This document shows positions 25,012 to 34,421 of a DNA stretch of 55,157 nucleotides, one piece after another. The notes under the pieces are model-generated. The model was not told where the DNA came from. It saw nothing but the letters and a program-made list of their open reading frames with translations, and ran no database searches. Location: NCBI RefSeq assembly GCF_000313565.1, contig NZ_HE578926.1, positions 256,142-311,298 of the forward strand. Reading direction: 5' to 3'. The position numbers and the translations under genes were made by a program. This DNA is from Dielma fastidiosa. Its GTDB lineage: Bacteria > Bacillota_I > Bacilli_A > Erysipelotrichales > Erysipelotrichaceae. Every line of letters begins with the position of its first letter. The first letter of the stretch is position 1.

Positions 25012-25902
25012 TTACGCTGCCTTTCTTCGCTGCTTCACCTTGCGATTTTCAAATACTACCAGTAAAACGATAGCTGCTATTATTATCGTACATCCCAGCA
25101 ATTTAGAAAAGGATAAACTTTCATTCAGAAACAGCCATTCACAAACCACACTGTTAATGGGCTCAAACAGACAGAAAATGGAAGCCGTTGTCGCACCCAG
25201 CTTTTTAATACCTACCTGCAGCAAGGTAATCGCAAATACCGAATTTAGGATCGCCAATAAAACGATTAAACCAAAACAGACTAGATCCAGCCGCCAAATA
25301 ATTTCATGAGTAAATAAATTCAGCAGCAGCATGCAGACACATATAATCAAGGAAATATTAAATGAATACACAAAGGGATTGATTTCCTTCAGATTCTTTT
25401 TTTCAGTCAAAACCATATAAAAAGCATAGGTGCAGCCAGAACCAACTGCCATTAAAAGACCGCCCATTTTCTCCATATCATGCAGATCCATAAAGCAGCA
25501 AGTGCCAAGCAGCGCCAAAATCAACGCGAGCGTCTTGCCGCCGCCCAGCTTTTCACCGTAACAGAAACGGCAAAGCAGAGCCACAAAGATCGGATACAGA
25601 AAATGCAGCGTAGTAGCTGTACCTACAGAAATCCAATTATAGGAATAGCTAAGCAAAAGGGTTGTTCCAGTTGAACCAATTACACCGGTTATCAGCATAT
25701 TTAACCGCATATCCCCACGCATTTGAAACGACGCGTGCTGACGCTTGGCCAGTAAATACAAAACCGGCATAATAATGAGATTTCGATAGAAAATCACAGT
25801 CATCGCATTACCGCCCAGCCCATAAATATACTTTGTCAGAACGGGTGTAAAGCCAAAAATCATGGCGGAAATCACCGTCATTAAGATACCTGCGATATTC
25901 AC
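25012..25902 (-). CDS. EamA/DMT-family transporter
   Basis: 296 residues with ten predicted membrane helices in two EamA repeats; FGFTPVLTKYIYGLGG and TATTLHFLYPIFVALLCRF mark the first repeat, ATTASIFCLFEPINSVVCEWLFL the second. It probably exports an amino acid or another small metabolite. GTG start behind GAGGGG. It lies between rpoN and the HAD gene in the sigma-54 operon. The parallel operon at 7-12.5 kb carries a ThrE exporter in an equivalent role. Confidence 0.9.
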   Translation of the reverse strand: MNIAGILMTVISAMIFGFTPVLTKYIYGLGGNAMTVIFYRNLIIMPVLYLLAKRQHASFQMRGDMRLNMLITGVIGSTGTTLLLSYSYNWISVGTATTLHFLYPIFVALLCRFCYGEKLGGGKTLALILALLGTCCFMDLHDMEKMGGLLMAVGSGCTYAFYMVLTEKKNLKEINPFVYSFNISLIICVCMLLLNLFTHEIIWRLDLVCFGLIVLLAILNSVFAITLLQVGIKKLGATTASIFCLFEPINSVVCEWLFLNESLSFSKLLGCTIIIAAIVLLVVFENRKVKQRRKAA

Positions 25903-25931
25903 GATCTCACCCCTCTGCTTAGATATCTATT

Positions 25932-27176
25932 TTAAAAATTCTTACGTTTATACGCAGGAGGAATATTTAATATTTTGCGATACTTCGCAATCGCACTTCT
26001 TGATATTTCAACTCCCTCATCTTTAAGGATCAGCATTAGTTCCTGATCACTATACGGATGTTCCTTATCCTCATGCTTAATGAATCGCTGAAGCTGTTCC
26101 ATGATTTGCTGATTACTTTCACCGCTCTTAACAGCAGCAGTAAAAAGCTGTTTAATTTCCATGAACTGCCCGTCAAACTGCAAAGTCTTATCCTTGATAC
26201 ATCTTGATATCGTTGATTCATTCAAATTAAGCGCATTGCTTAACATTTTTAATGACATGGGCTTCAGATCACCCTGATGCAGAAAATAAGCTTCCTGAAT
26301 AATCAGAATCTGTGCCATCACATTCAGCAATGTCGAACAGCGGCGGGTTATACCGCTGATTAGCTGCTGAGCATCTAATACATATTTTTTGCGTACCGCT
26401 TTTACACTCTCGTCTTCATCATCAAGACAGATTGTCGATATCTGAAGATGATAGACAGCACGATCCTTCAATTCAACACAGAGCCCCTCATCATTATGCT
26501 TGATAATTACATCCGGCTCAATCGGCGGAGACATTGAAGCATACCGTGCGCCTGGTTTTGGATCAAGGGAACGGATCAAAGCTACTGCCTTTACCACATC
26601 ATCCAGTTCTTCCTTCAGCTTAACCGCAAGCTGTTTTAATTTATTCTCAGCCAGCAGCTCTAACTCCTGTTCGACAATTTCAATTGCCAGATCAGCATAA
26701 ATATTATCGCTGTGAATCAGCTGTAAAATCAGACAGTCTTTTAGGTTAAAGGCACCGATGCCATAAGGTTCAAAGGATCTCAGATCAGCCAATGCTCTTT
26801 CTGCTGTTTTCGCATCACTGTTCAGCAGACGGCATATTTCATCAAGTGTCATATTCAGATAACCATTTGAATCAAGAAGCAGGATGAGCGCTTCAATTAA
26901 CCGCTCATCCTCATAGTCACCAATTCTCAGCTGGCTCATCAGCACATCCGTTAAAGTTTCTTCTGGCTGGATATAATTCAAAATTAAATCAAAATCAGGA
27001 TCACCCTTAAAATAATTGTCATCCATCTCTAAAAAAGGATTATTCTCCAGTTCCAGCTCAACCAGTGATGATAATTCATCACTGCCCATTTCCAAAAGAC
27101 GCAGCTCTTGAATCTGCTGCTTGGCATAAATTTGCTTCTGCTTTTGTTTCTGTGCTTGGGTTGTCTGGTATTTCAT
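25932..27176 (-). CDS. rpoN: RNA polymerase sigma-54 factor
   Basis: About 414 residues, close to SigL of other Bacillota. The Gln-rich region I (QAQKQKQKQIYAKQQIQELR) binds the enhancer protein, an acidic region follows, then the core-binding and DNA-binding domains, ending with the RpoN box as RSAIAKYRK (canonical ARRTVAKYRE), 12 residues from the C-terminus. ATG at 27176 with AGGA 10 nt upstream is the preferred start; a GTG 9 nt upstream is possible. It is unusual that rpoN is embedded between the M20 hydrolase and EamA genes, inside an operon whose promoter is itself of the -24/-12 type. Confidence 0.96.
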   Translation of the reverse strand: MKYQTTQAQKQKQKQIYAKQQIQELRLLEMGSDELSSLVELELENNPFLEMDDNYFKGDPDFDLILNYIQPEETLTDVLMSQLRIGDYEDERLIEALILLLDSNGYLNMTLDEICRLLNSDAKTAERALADLRSFEPYGIGAFNLKDCLILQLIHSDNIYADLAIEIVEQELELLAENKLKQLAVKLKEELDDVVKAVALIRSLDPKPGARYASMSPPIEPDVIIKHNDEGLCVELKDRAVYHLQISTICLDDEDESVKAVRKKYVLDAQQLISGITRRCSTLLNVMAQILIIQEAYFLHQGDLKPMSLKMLSNALNLNESTISRCIKDKTLQFDGQFMEIKQLFTAAVKSGESNQQIMEQLQRFIKHEDKEHPYSDQELMLILKDEGVEISRSAIAKYRKILNIPPAYKRKNF

Positions 27177-27212
27177 CTTCAACACATCCTACTTTCTGCC
27201 AACTGACACAAC

Positions 27213-28403
27213 CTAATCTTCGTTTTTCAAACGTTCAGCAAGTTCTTCCTTCGCAGCTTCAAGAATTTCCGGGTGGGTCAAGAATTCCATCGCCGTTCTG
27301 CCCATTGCCTTAGAAGCAATTTCCAGACAATGTTTGCCATTCTCTGAAATTGCCAATTCTCTGAACTGCGCGGTATGATTACTGATTTTATAATCAGGGA
27401 ATATTGTTACATATGGGTTACAAATTGGTATTCGGCGTGAAACATTGCCTAAATCTTCACCGCCGTAATCAAACGGCATGCCCTCAAGCAGCGGTTCATT
27501 TAAGGCCATCAATTCTTTGCGGCACACTTCTGATAAGATTTCATTCGGCACCCGTCCCTGATAACCTTCTTCAATCGTAATTTTAACTTCACAGTCAAGC
27601 GCGTGAGCACAGCCTTCCGCGCAGTGTCTTACTTTTTCCGCATTCATTTTCAAATCCTTCAGACTGAAAGAGGAAATACTGCCTTTCACATGCGCATAAT
27701 CAGGAATTAAACCGGTACCCTTGCCGCCCTCGGTAATAATACCGGAAAGCCGCATATCACCTTTAAAATGCTGGCGCAATAAGCCCGTGGCCACAAAATA
27801 TAAATTAGCCGCGCTTAACGCGTTAATACCATTTTCTGGATGACTGCCGGCATGGGCAGACTTACCGAAAAATTCAATATCCAAACGCATTGATGACATG
27901 CAGGCACCTGCCAAACGAGTTGGCGCACTCGTCGGATGCTGCATAATCACGGCATCCACCTCATCAAAAATACCAGCTTCCAGCAATTTGATCTTGCCGC
28001 CGCCGCTTTCCTCTGCCGGTGTTCCAATAACATACAGCGTACCTGTCACAGACTGTTCATCAAGAAAATGCTTAGCCTCAATCGCCGCGCCTAAAGCACT
28101 CGTACAAATCAGATTGTGACCGCAGGCATGACCCAGCTCCGGCAATGCGTCATATTCTGACACAATCGCCACTACCGGTTTGCCTGATCCGGTTTTAGCC
28201 GTAAAGGCGGTAGGCACATTGCCTGCCCCCTCAACGACTTCAAACCCCATTTTCTTCAGATAATCACACTGTACTTTACAAGCCTTATATTCCTCATAAG
28301 CTAATTCAGGATTGGCATGTACATAACGGGAAATCTCCCACAGCTCATCAAGATGCTCGTCCAAATAACGATCACACTGCTGTTTGATCCATGACATTTC
28401 CAT
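27213..28403 (-). CDS. M20-family amidohydrolase/aminoacylase
   Basis: 396 residues, an N-acyl amino acid hydrolase-type metallopeptidase. Visible: YVHANPELAYEEYKA near the N-terminus, the metal-binding GHACGHNLI (about residue 97), the catalytic GTPAEESGGGKIKLL, and the dimerisation-domain SAHAGSHPENGINAL. It hydrolyses an amide or acyl bond of a small substrate. It follows PTS IID by 10 bp, so it likely acts on the imported or phosphorylated substrate. The TPAEESGGGKI block resembles the AbgB/p-aminobenzoyl-glutamate hydrolase branch. Confidence 0.93.
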   Translation of the reverse strand: MEMSWIKQQCDRYLDEHLDELWEISRYVHANPELAYEEYKACKVQCDYLKKMGFEVVEGAGNVPTAFTAKTGSGKPVVAIVSEYDALPELGHACGHNLICTSALGAAIEAKHFLDEQSVTGTLYVIGTPAEESGGGKIKLLEAGIFDEVDAVIMQHPTSAPTRLAGACMSSMRLDIEFFGKSAHAGSHPENGINALSAANLYFVATGLLRQHFKGDMRLSGIITEGGKGTGLIPDYAHVKGSISSFSLKDLKMNAEKVRHCAEGCAHALDCEVKITIEEGYQGRVPNEILSEVCRKELMALNEPLLEGMPFDYGGEDLGNVSRRIPICNPYVTIFPDYKISNHTAQFRELAISENGKHCLEIASKAMGRTAMEFLTHPEILEAAKEELAERLKNED

Positions 28404-28413
28404 TTTGCTGACC

Positions 28414-29232
28414 TTAACCTAAAATGCCAAAGAACGCGGCAACAATTGAAATCGCAAGGATTGTAAATACCAGTTTAATATAATTTTGACCTTTATGCGT
28501 AAAATACCAATAAATACCAAATACTGCCAATAATTGAAGCATACCAGGAAGAATAGCATCTAGGTTCGCCTGCAGACCAATTTCCGCACCGGTTGAAGAC
28601 ATTGTCCATGCCAATGGTGTAGAAACCTTAACATAAGAAGCGGATAAAGCTCCCATCATTAATAAACCTAAAACTGATGCGGCAGTAATTAAAGTATTCA
28701 TCGTACCTGATTTTAATAGCTTCGGTACTGCCTCACTGCCTAATTTATAACCTAAATTACAAGTATAACGGCCAACCACAAAGATCATGATTGAGAAAAT
28801 CGGCGGGAATAATAAAGCTACCGGGCTTCCCTCAAGAGCGAAAGTACAAGCCATACCTAATAAGATAGCTTTAGACATACCCCAGATTAATGTATCACCG
28901 ATACCGGCAATAGGGCCCATTAAACCAAGCTTGATACCTGTAATAACATCACCGGTAAGATTGCCTTTGGCTTTTTCTTCTTCCATAGCCAATGCGATAC
29001 CAACGACTACAGCACCAATCGTACCCTCAGTGTTATAGAATTCCAAATGACGCTGTAAAGCTTCCTTATAAGCTTCATCGTCATCCTTATAGATTTTTCT
29101 TAAATTCTTTGCCATCGCGGCACAGAATGAAGGTGCCTGAAGACGTTCATAAGAGTTATTTGTTTCAGCAGCTAAATACCAATATAAGTGAGCCTGATTG
29201 ACTTCCTTTTTAGTTAATAAACGTTCTGACAT
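28414..29232 (-). CDS. PTS mannose-family transporter, IID component (operon 2)
   Basis: 272 residues with the IID signature LTKKEVNQAHLYWYLAAETNNSYERLQAPSFC and GIKLGLMGPIAGIGDTLIWG, and a C-terminal membrane helix. It overlaps IIC by one base. It is more like a standard mannose-type IID than the copy at 8614-9441. Confidence 0.95.
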   Translation of the reverse strand: MSERLLTKKEVNQAHLYWYLAAETNNSYERLQAPSFCAAMAKNLRKIYKDDDEAYKEALQRHLEFYNTEGTIGAVVVGIALAMEEEKAKGNLTGDVITGIKLGLMGPIAGIGDTLIWGMSKAILLGMACTFALEGSPVALLFPPIFSIMIFVVGRYTCNLGYKLGSEAVPKLLKSGTMNTLITAASVLGLLMMGALSASYVKVSTPLAWTMSSTGAEIGLQANLDAILPGMLQLLAVFGIYWYFTHKGQNYIKLVFTILAISIVAAFFGILG

Positions 29233-29981
29233 TATGCTTGCGCCCCTTTCTTACTATCTCTATAAATCATCAGTGCAGCGATACAGATACCGAATACCGC
29301 ACATGCCATATTGCCGATACCTAAATACTTAACCGCAAAGAAACCGATGAAGTAATAAGGCAGCAATTCATTACGTCCAATAGACATGATAATAACCGCG
29401 AAACCAATAGCAGGCAGAATACCGCCGGCTACTGACAGACCGGTTGTGATAAAGGCAGGCAGATAGTTAAGCAATACTTGCACAGCGTCAGCACCAAACA
29501 GATTTACTGCGAAAACAGGAATAAAACGAATAAAGAATGCGGTAATAGTAGGATAAACCATCGCACAGCGATAGATTCCCTTTTCATCACCCTTAGCGGC
29601 AAAATCATCAGCCTTATGTAACCAGATCAGGTTGCTTGTACGGCGAATCTGATCGACAAATGAACCAAGAATACCAAATGGAACCGCAATCGTAACTGCT
29701 GTATCAACATCTAAACCAAGCTGTAAAGCAACCGGAATCGAAATACAAGCTGCCAATGCACCATCACTCGGTACGTTGCCGCCGGTAAATACAACCCCTA
29801 AATATAATAGATTGATTGATGCGCCGATAATTAAACCATTCGCTACATCACCAAAAAGCAAACCATAAATAAAGCCTAAGAATACCGGTGCGCCCAATGT
29901 GCTGGATATACCATATCCGATTCTCGAAGTACCCAGAAAATAAAGGATACCGCTGATGACTGCAATCATGAATGTTGTCAT
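29232..29981 (-). CDS. PTS mannose-family transporter, IIC component (operon 2)
   Basis: 249 residues, polytopic. Blocks LLYLGVVFTGGNVPSDGALAACISIP, IAVPFGILGSFVDQIRRTSN and GILPAIGFAVIIM define the IIC-man/sor family. It forms the membrane channel with IID. Expression is predicted from the sigma-54 promoter at 30947-30963 under LevR-type control. Confidence 0.95.
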   Translation of the reverse strand: MTTFMIAVISGILYFLGTSRIGYGISSTLGAPVFLGFIYGLLFGDVANGLIIGASINLLYLGVVFTGGNVPSDGALAACISIPVALQLGLDVDTAVTIAVPFGILGSFVDQIRRTSNLIWLHKADDFAAKGDEKGIYRCAMVYPTITAFFIRFIPVFAVNLFGADAVQVLLNYLPAFITTGLSVAGGILPAIGFAVIIMSIGRNELLPYYFIGFFAVKYLGIGNMACAVFGICIAALMIYRDSKKGAQA

Positions 29982-30004
29982 AATTTCTTTCTCCTCTTTC
30001 TAAT

Positions 30005-30496
30005 TTAGAATTTTACTTTTTCCATTACTTTGTCATATTCTGCAGATGGATCATCCGGTACCTGATGGAAATAAACCCGAACACCGGCATGCTGCATTTC
30101 GCTTAATTGATCCGCGTCACTCTTATCTAAAGTGATCGGTCCATAAACAATCTTACGTCCCGGCTGTGCGCCAAGACCGCCAATCTGCAGTTCTTTGATT
30201 TCAAAACCCTCTTTGAAACAGCGGTAAGCATCAGGCACACTCTTAAACAATACTAAGACTTCACCCTCGCCAAACTGATTTTCTTTCCATTCTTTAATCG
30301 CATCATTAATGCTGTAAACCTGAACATCAACCCCTGGAGGCGCTGCCATGATATACACGCTGCGCATAAATTCATTTGATGCCAGTGAATCATCAATTAC
30401 CACGATCTTATTGGAACGGGTAATTTTGATCCATTTGTTTACAACCTGTCCGTGGATCAAACGGAAATCAATACGAATAAGCTTAATGTTTGCCAT
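30005..30496 (-). CDS. PTS mannose-family transporter, IIB component (operon 2)
   Basis: 163 residues. The phosphorylated histidine lies in IRIDFRLIHGQVVNKW (about residue 15); MAAPPGVDVQVY and LQIGGLGAQPGRKIVYGPI follow. It transfers phosphate from IIA to the substrate. Start behind GGAAGG, 5 bp after the IIA stop. Confidence 0.95.
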   Translation of the reverse strand: MANIKLIRIDFRLIHGQVVNKWIKITRSNKIVVIDDSLASNEFMRSVYIMAAPPGVDVQVYSINDAIKEWKENQFGEGEVLVLFKSVPDAYRCFKEGFEIKELQIGGLGAQPGRKIVYGPITLDKSDADQLSEMQHAGVRVYFHQVPDDPSAEYDKVMEKVKF

Positions 30497-30501
30497 ATTT
30501 A

Positions 30502-30906
30502 TTACCTTCCTTTCAGATATGAAAGCACATCTCTGCCGCTTTCTTTTAAGGTATTTAAACCTAATTCAATCAATTCCTTGCTTTCTAAATTATTCTTTTG
30601 TGAATCCATTTCCAATAACATTGCCAGATTAACACCGGTTACGATCTGTAAATCATAACGCTGAGTCAGCTGTGCCACAGTATTGCACGGTGTACCGCCA
30701 AATAAATCAACAAGACAAATAATCGACTGTCCCTTTAGCTCTTTTAGCTTTTCCTCGATTTGTTGCATGTAGATTTCAGGTTCAACACCCTGCAGCAGTG
30801 AAAACGCATAAACATTCTTTAGTTGTCCTCCAATCATTTCCGCGGATTTGATTAATTCCTCACCGAAGCGTCCATGTGTGCAAATCAGGAATACATGGTT
30901 ACTCAT
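30502..30906 (-). CDS. PTS mannose-family transporter, IIA component (operon 2)
   Basis: 134 residues. The active histidine is in FLICTHGRFGEELIKSA (about residue 11), with LVDLFGGTPCNTVA and VTGVNLAMLLEM downstream. It is the first gene of the operon IIA, IIB, IIC, IID, M20 hydrolase, rpoN, EamA, HAD. AAAGGAGAAG precedes the start and the -24/-12 promoter lies about 40 bp upstream. Confidence 0.95.
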   Translation of the reverse strand: MSNHVFLICTHGRFGEELIKSAEMIGGQLKNVYAFSLLQGVEPEIYMQQIEEKLKELKGQSIICLVDLFGGTPCNTVAQLTQRYDLQIVTGVNLAMLLEMDSQKNNLESKELIELGLNTLKESGRDVLSYLKGR

Positions 30907-30946
30907 TCAAACTTCTCCTTTCAAAGTTAACTTTCACCTATATACC

Positions 30947-30963
30947 AGCAAGAATCGTGGCAA
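30947..30963 (-). promoter_or_regulatory. Sigma-54 (-24/-12) promoter of PTS operon 2
   Basis: Minus strand TTGCCACG-ATTC-TTGCT compared with the consensus TTGGCACG-N4-TTGCT: one mismatch, at one of the two -24 region Gs, with exact spacing. It lies between the levR terminator and the IIA gene, and both a LevR-type activator and rpoN are encoded here. Confidence 0.8.
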
Positions 30964-30965
30964 CT

Positions 30966-30995
30966 TAAAAAAGATGCGATATTTCCGCATCTTTT
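30966..30995 (-). terminator. Terminator of the LevR-type activator gene
   Basis: GATGCG/CGCATC 6-bp stem with a 7-nt loop, flanked by A/T runs on both sides (bidirectional in form). On the minus strand it follows the activator stop at 31017 by about 22 nt and immediately precedes the sigma-54 promoter. Confidence 0.85.
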
Positions 30996-31016
30996 TCGAC
31001 AATTTTCTTCTGTGTG

Positions 31017-33791
31017 TTATTCTGTGTCAAACAAATCCATAACATAGCCTATTTCTGTGTCAGGCACACTGCATTTGAATTCTTCTTCTAAAATCATCAT
31101 TCCCAGTTTAACCGCATGATACAGTGCCGGTTTAGCGGCTATCAGCTCATCAATCTTCTCATAATTAAGAATCTGGCCTTGAATGCAGCGCTCTGCCATG
31201 CTTCCCACATGCAGAATATAATTCACCAAAATACGGTTATAATCCTGAATATCAACCATCTTTTCAATCAGTTTAAAAGACTTTTGAATTACATCTTCAG
31301 TTTTATCCAGATCGAGGAAAGTCAATGATTCGGCAAGTACCGTATGCGTGATATAATTCGGTACTTCCTGGATATCAGATTTCGATCCCACCATTCGCTG
31401 TATAATCTGATTTATTTCATAAAGTCCATTTTCAAGGATCATTTTATCAGAAGGGATGTAAGGAACATTTTCCAGCAGCAGATCAACAGCGCCGACAATT
31501 GCTAGAATCGTCTTACCTTTCAGATCAATTTCTTTGAATGTCTCTTTGTTGCAGCAAAGCACTTCAATATCATATTCCTGAATTAAAGGAATCGCTGAGC
31601 GTAATAGATTGCCCAGTTTAATTGCGGCTCCTTCACCAGTCAGACATGTGCAGATAATCGCGTAATTCTGCTGGATGCGGTTTTTCATCTCCAAAGAAAA
31701 GGAACGGCCGATATAAGGCAGCATATCCTTAAATTCTTTTGCTAATTCATCTAATGTATATTCAACCATCATCGTTTTGCGGGTGGCCTCAAGCACTAAA
31801 GGCGTAGAAACCATCTCCACCGTGGCAACAGGAATATTGGTTTTCTCAGTAATTAATTCACCAAAGGATAATAGAGAGCCCATATCAACCATCAGCAGGA
31901 CGCCCTTGCCTTCATCAATTTCTTTAACCTTATCACTGACAACCTCTAAAAATTCCTGAACATTCTGTTTCAGCGGCATATCAAGCGCATGCGCGTGATG
32001 TGTACAGAGTAAGGTATTTGCTACATCAGCCATATTGCGGGCAACCCCATTGCCATGGGCAAGCACTAATAAACCAATATGACTTGATTCTGTCTTGCGT
32101 TCCTCTTCCATACTTAAAAATAAGGTAATGAAAATGATTTCCTGCTCCGGCAGTTCAATATCAAGTTCACTCTGTAATATTGTTCTGACCGTTTTAGCTG
32201 TTTGATATTCAAGCGGATGATCCATTGCCATTGTATATTGATTGGCGCTGAATGCTGAATGAGTTACATGATTCTCAACAATGGCAGACATATGCAGAGC
32301 CATCGCGGCATAAGCCTTCTTCGGTATACTGCGGTTAATGTGATGCTCAGCAATCTGCATGGCAATCTCGACAGAACGATAAATGCGCGGTGATACAATC
32401 TTATATAATTCTTCCTTCTGAGAGATGTCGGTATTTACCAGCTTATTCATCAGACGCGAGATATACTCCTCAATCTGCTTCTTAATCTCACGGCTGATCG
32501 TATCGGCAGAATAGCCTTCAATCTCATAACGGGAGAAGGATTTCTCAATCAAACCGTAGATATCCTCAAGATCACGGAAATCAAAGGATTCAAAATTAAT
32601 TTCCTGATTATAAATGAAGAGATTACCGGCATGAGAATCGATGATTTCCATGATTTCCGGCTGTTTCTCTGATTTAAAGATACCAGCATAGGTTGAATCC
32701 GCAAGCAGCGATGAATTGATTTCTACACGGGCTAAATCACGGGCCTTATAATCAAGGAAAGCACGGGCACACAGCAGCCGGATATCCGCCTTCAGCTGAC
32801 CGATATTGCCGGGACAGTCATAGCCCATCAAAGCCTTCATACCCTTTTTAGTTACTTGAATAGGTATTTTAAGCTGACTGTATTCCTGACGGAGAAATTT
32901 TTCAATCAGGTCGTAGCGTTCTTTAATTGTACGCTCTTGAAGACTTGGAATCGTTATCGTCATCGGAATACGCCGCAGAAAGGTTTTCAGCAGGGCTGAG
33001 TCAGTATTTTCAGTGGTAGCGCCAAGAATCAGTACATTGGCCTTCGTATTCTTAGAATCACCCATGCGGCGGTACTCACCCTTATCAATCAGCATAAAAA
33101 GCATCTCCTGACCTTCCGGTGAAAGACGGTGGATCTCATCTAAAAACAGAATGCCGTTGTTGGCACGATGAATCAGGCCTTCCGAATCATGATCAGCACC
33201 CGTATAGGCACCCTTTACATAACCAAACAGCTGACCTAGCAGCAGCTGTGGATTATCTGCATATTCCGCACAGTTAAATACTACAAATTCAGCTTTTTCA
33301 TTTAAAACACCCTGCTCCTTGGCAAAAGAATACATGATTTCCGCAAACATCGTCTTGCCGACACCCGTAGGGCCAATTAATAATGTATGCAGGCCAAAAG
33401 GCGGATAAATCATCGCGGCCTTTGCCTTTTTAATAATGGTTTTTAAACTGCCTTCACTGCCGATAATTAATTCAAAAGGATCACTGACATGCTGTTTATG
33501 TTCTTTAATCAGCAGATTCAGATGATCAGTTTCAAATACTTCGTTTTTGCCATGAGTAAGCTTTTCAAATACTTCCGCGTCAAAATAATAAACGGGGCGG
33601 CCGATTACCTTAATTACCCGCTGTTCCAAAAATAGAGTATTCAGTTCTTTACTGACATTGGCACGATCCATAGCCAGTTGATCCGCCAGCTGCGTCGCGC
33701 TAAAACCCTCAAAACCATTTTCAATATCCTTTAATGTGTATTTTTCACATGCTTTCTTAAGCATTTCACTAATTTTTGATTTACGAAGCAA
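31017..33791 (-). CDS. LevR-type sigma-54-dependent PTS activator
   Basis: About 924 residues. Domains: N-terminal winged HTH (about 25-65, FSATQLADQLAMDRANVSKEL), an AAA+ sigma-54 activation domain (about 95-330) with Walker A IGPTGVGKTMF, the sigma-54-contacting GAYTGAD (GAFTGA class), Walker B GILFLDEIHR, PRD1 (about 440-545), an EIIA-man-like domain (LLVLAHGNGVARNMA), an EIIB-gat-like segment (IICTCLTGEGAA) and PRD2 with NYILHVGSMAER at the C-terminus. PTS phosphorylation of the PRDs sets its activity. TTG start behind GGAAGGAG at 8 nt. It ends just upstream of the operon it should activate. Confidence 0.95.
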   Translation of the reverse strand: MLRKSKISEMLKKACEKYTLKDIENGFEGFSATQLADQLAMDRANVSKELNTLFLEQRVIKVIGRPVYYFDAEVFEKLTHGKNEVFETDHLNLLIKEHKQHVSDPFELIIGSEGSLKTIIKKAKAAMIYPPFGLHTLLIGPTGVGKTMFAEIMYSFAKEQGVLNEKAEFVVFNCAEYADNPQLLLGQLFGYVKGAYTGADHDSEGLIHRANNGILFLDEIHRLSPEGQEMLFMLIDKGEYRRMGDSKNTKANVLILGATTENTDSALLKTFLRRIPMTITIPSLQERTIKERYDLIEKFLRQEYSQLKIPIQVTKKGMKALMGYDCPGNIGQLKADIRLLCARAFLDYKARDLARVEINSSLLADSTYAGIFKSEKQPEIMEIIDSHAGNLFIYNQEINFESFDFRDLEDIYGLIEKSFSRYEIEGYSADTISREIKKQIEEYISRLMNKLVNTDISQKEELYKIVSPRIYRSVEIAMQIAEHHINRSIPKKAYAAMALHMSAIVENHVTHSAFSANQYTMAMDHPLEYQTAKTVRTILQSELDIELPEQEIIFITLFLSMEEERKTESSHIGLLVLAHGNGVARNMADVANTLLCTHHAHALDMPLKQNVQEFLEVVSDKVKEIDEGKGVLLMVDMGSLLSFGELITEKTNIPVATVEMVSTPLVLEATRKTMMVEYTLDELAKEFKDMLPYIGRSFSLEMKNRIQQNYAIICTCLTGEGAAIKLGNLLRSAIPLIQEYDIEVLCCNKETFKEIDLKGKTILAIVGAVDLLLENVPYIPSDKMILENGLYEINQIIQRMVGSKSDIQEVPNYITHTVLAESLTFLDLDKTEDVIQKSFKLIEKMVDIQDYNRILVNYILHVGSMAERCIQGQILNYEKIDELIAAKPALYHAVKLGMMILEEEFKCSVPDTEIGYVMDLFDTE

Positions 33792-34060
33792 AAAACTCAC
33801 TCCTTCCTGTTTATCTGATAAATAGTACACCATAGAATCAAAATTGTAAACGTTATCAAACTTTCATATCAATATTCCTATTGAATATTATACAGCAATT
33901 CATATTTAAACCAGAGTAAATAAACATAAAAAATCCACCTTGAGAGAAAAGAAAGTGGGATTAAAAATTAATAGTAATTATTGAATCATCTATAATTATT
34001 AAATAACATTTACCAATGAATACCTTTAAATTTATTAGACAGATATATTCTTATATTTCA

Positions 34061-34092
34061 GAATAAGAAAATAGCACCTAATAAGGTGCTAT
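34061..34092 (-). terminator. Terminator of mazEF
   Basis: ATAGCACC (34071-34078) pairs with GGTGCTAT (34085-34092), 6-nt loop; the minus strand continues TTTTCTTATT. The stem overlaps the last codons of mazF. Confidence 0.85.
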
Positions 34093-34418
34093 TCGAAGAA
34101 ACTTATGACAATTTCTTTGATTTCATCAAAAATATCCTCTGGGATTTTTTCTACAAATTTTGTTTCTCTTTTTGTTAAATCGACAGTTCTGACATGTTCA
34201 CATAAAACACATCCCGTAGTCTTGGTACGCTCATCTAATGGGATGTGTACCGGGAAATTATTGTGTGTGTTTGTTATTGGACATACAATTGCTAACTGCA
34301 TAAGCCTTCCATAATCTTGGTTGCTGACAATTACAGCAGGGCGATATCCTGCTTGTTCATGACCCCTTGTCGGATCAAAATTCATCATAACAATATCACC
34401 CGGATTCATTTGACGCAT
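34089..34418 (-). CDS. mazF: MazF-family endoribonuclease toxin
   Basis: 109 residues, standard size. PemK/MazF fold signatures: NPGDIVMMNFDPTRGHEQAGYRPAVIVSN with the catalytic-site Arg, LAIVCPITNTHNNFPVHIPLD, and GCVLCEHVRTVDLTKR. It cleaves single-stranded mRNA at short sites when free of MazE. It starts 3 bp after the mazE stop behind AAGGAAA, so the two are translationally coupled. Confidence 0.94.
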   Translation of the reverse strand: MRQMNPGDIVMMNFDPTRGHEQAGYRPAVIVSNQDYGRLMQLAIVCPITNTHNNFPVHIPLDERTKTTGCVLCEHVRTVDLTKRETKFVEKIPEDIFDEIKEIVISFFE

Positions 34419-34421
34419 ATA

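Noticed and set aside
33940-33975. Further terminator between mazF and the LevR-type gene
   Set aside because: ATCCCACTT and AAGGTGGAT pair only with a central mismatch, and mazF already has a perfect terminator at 34061-34092.
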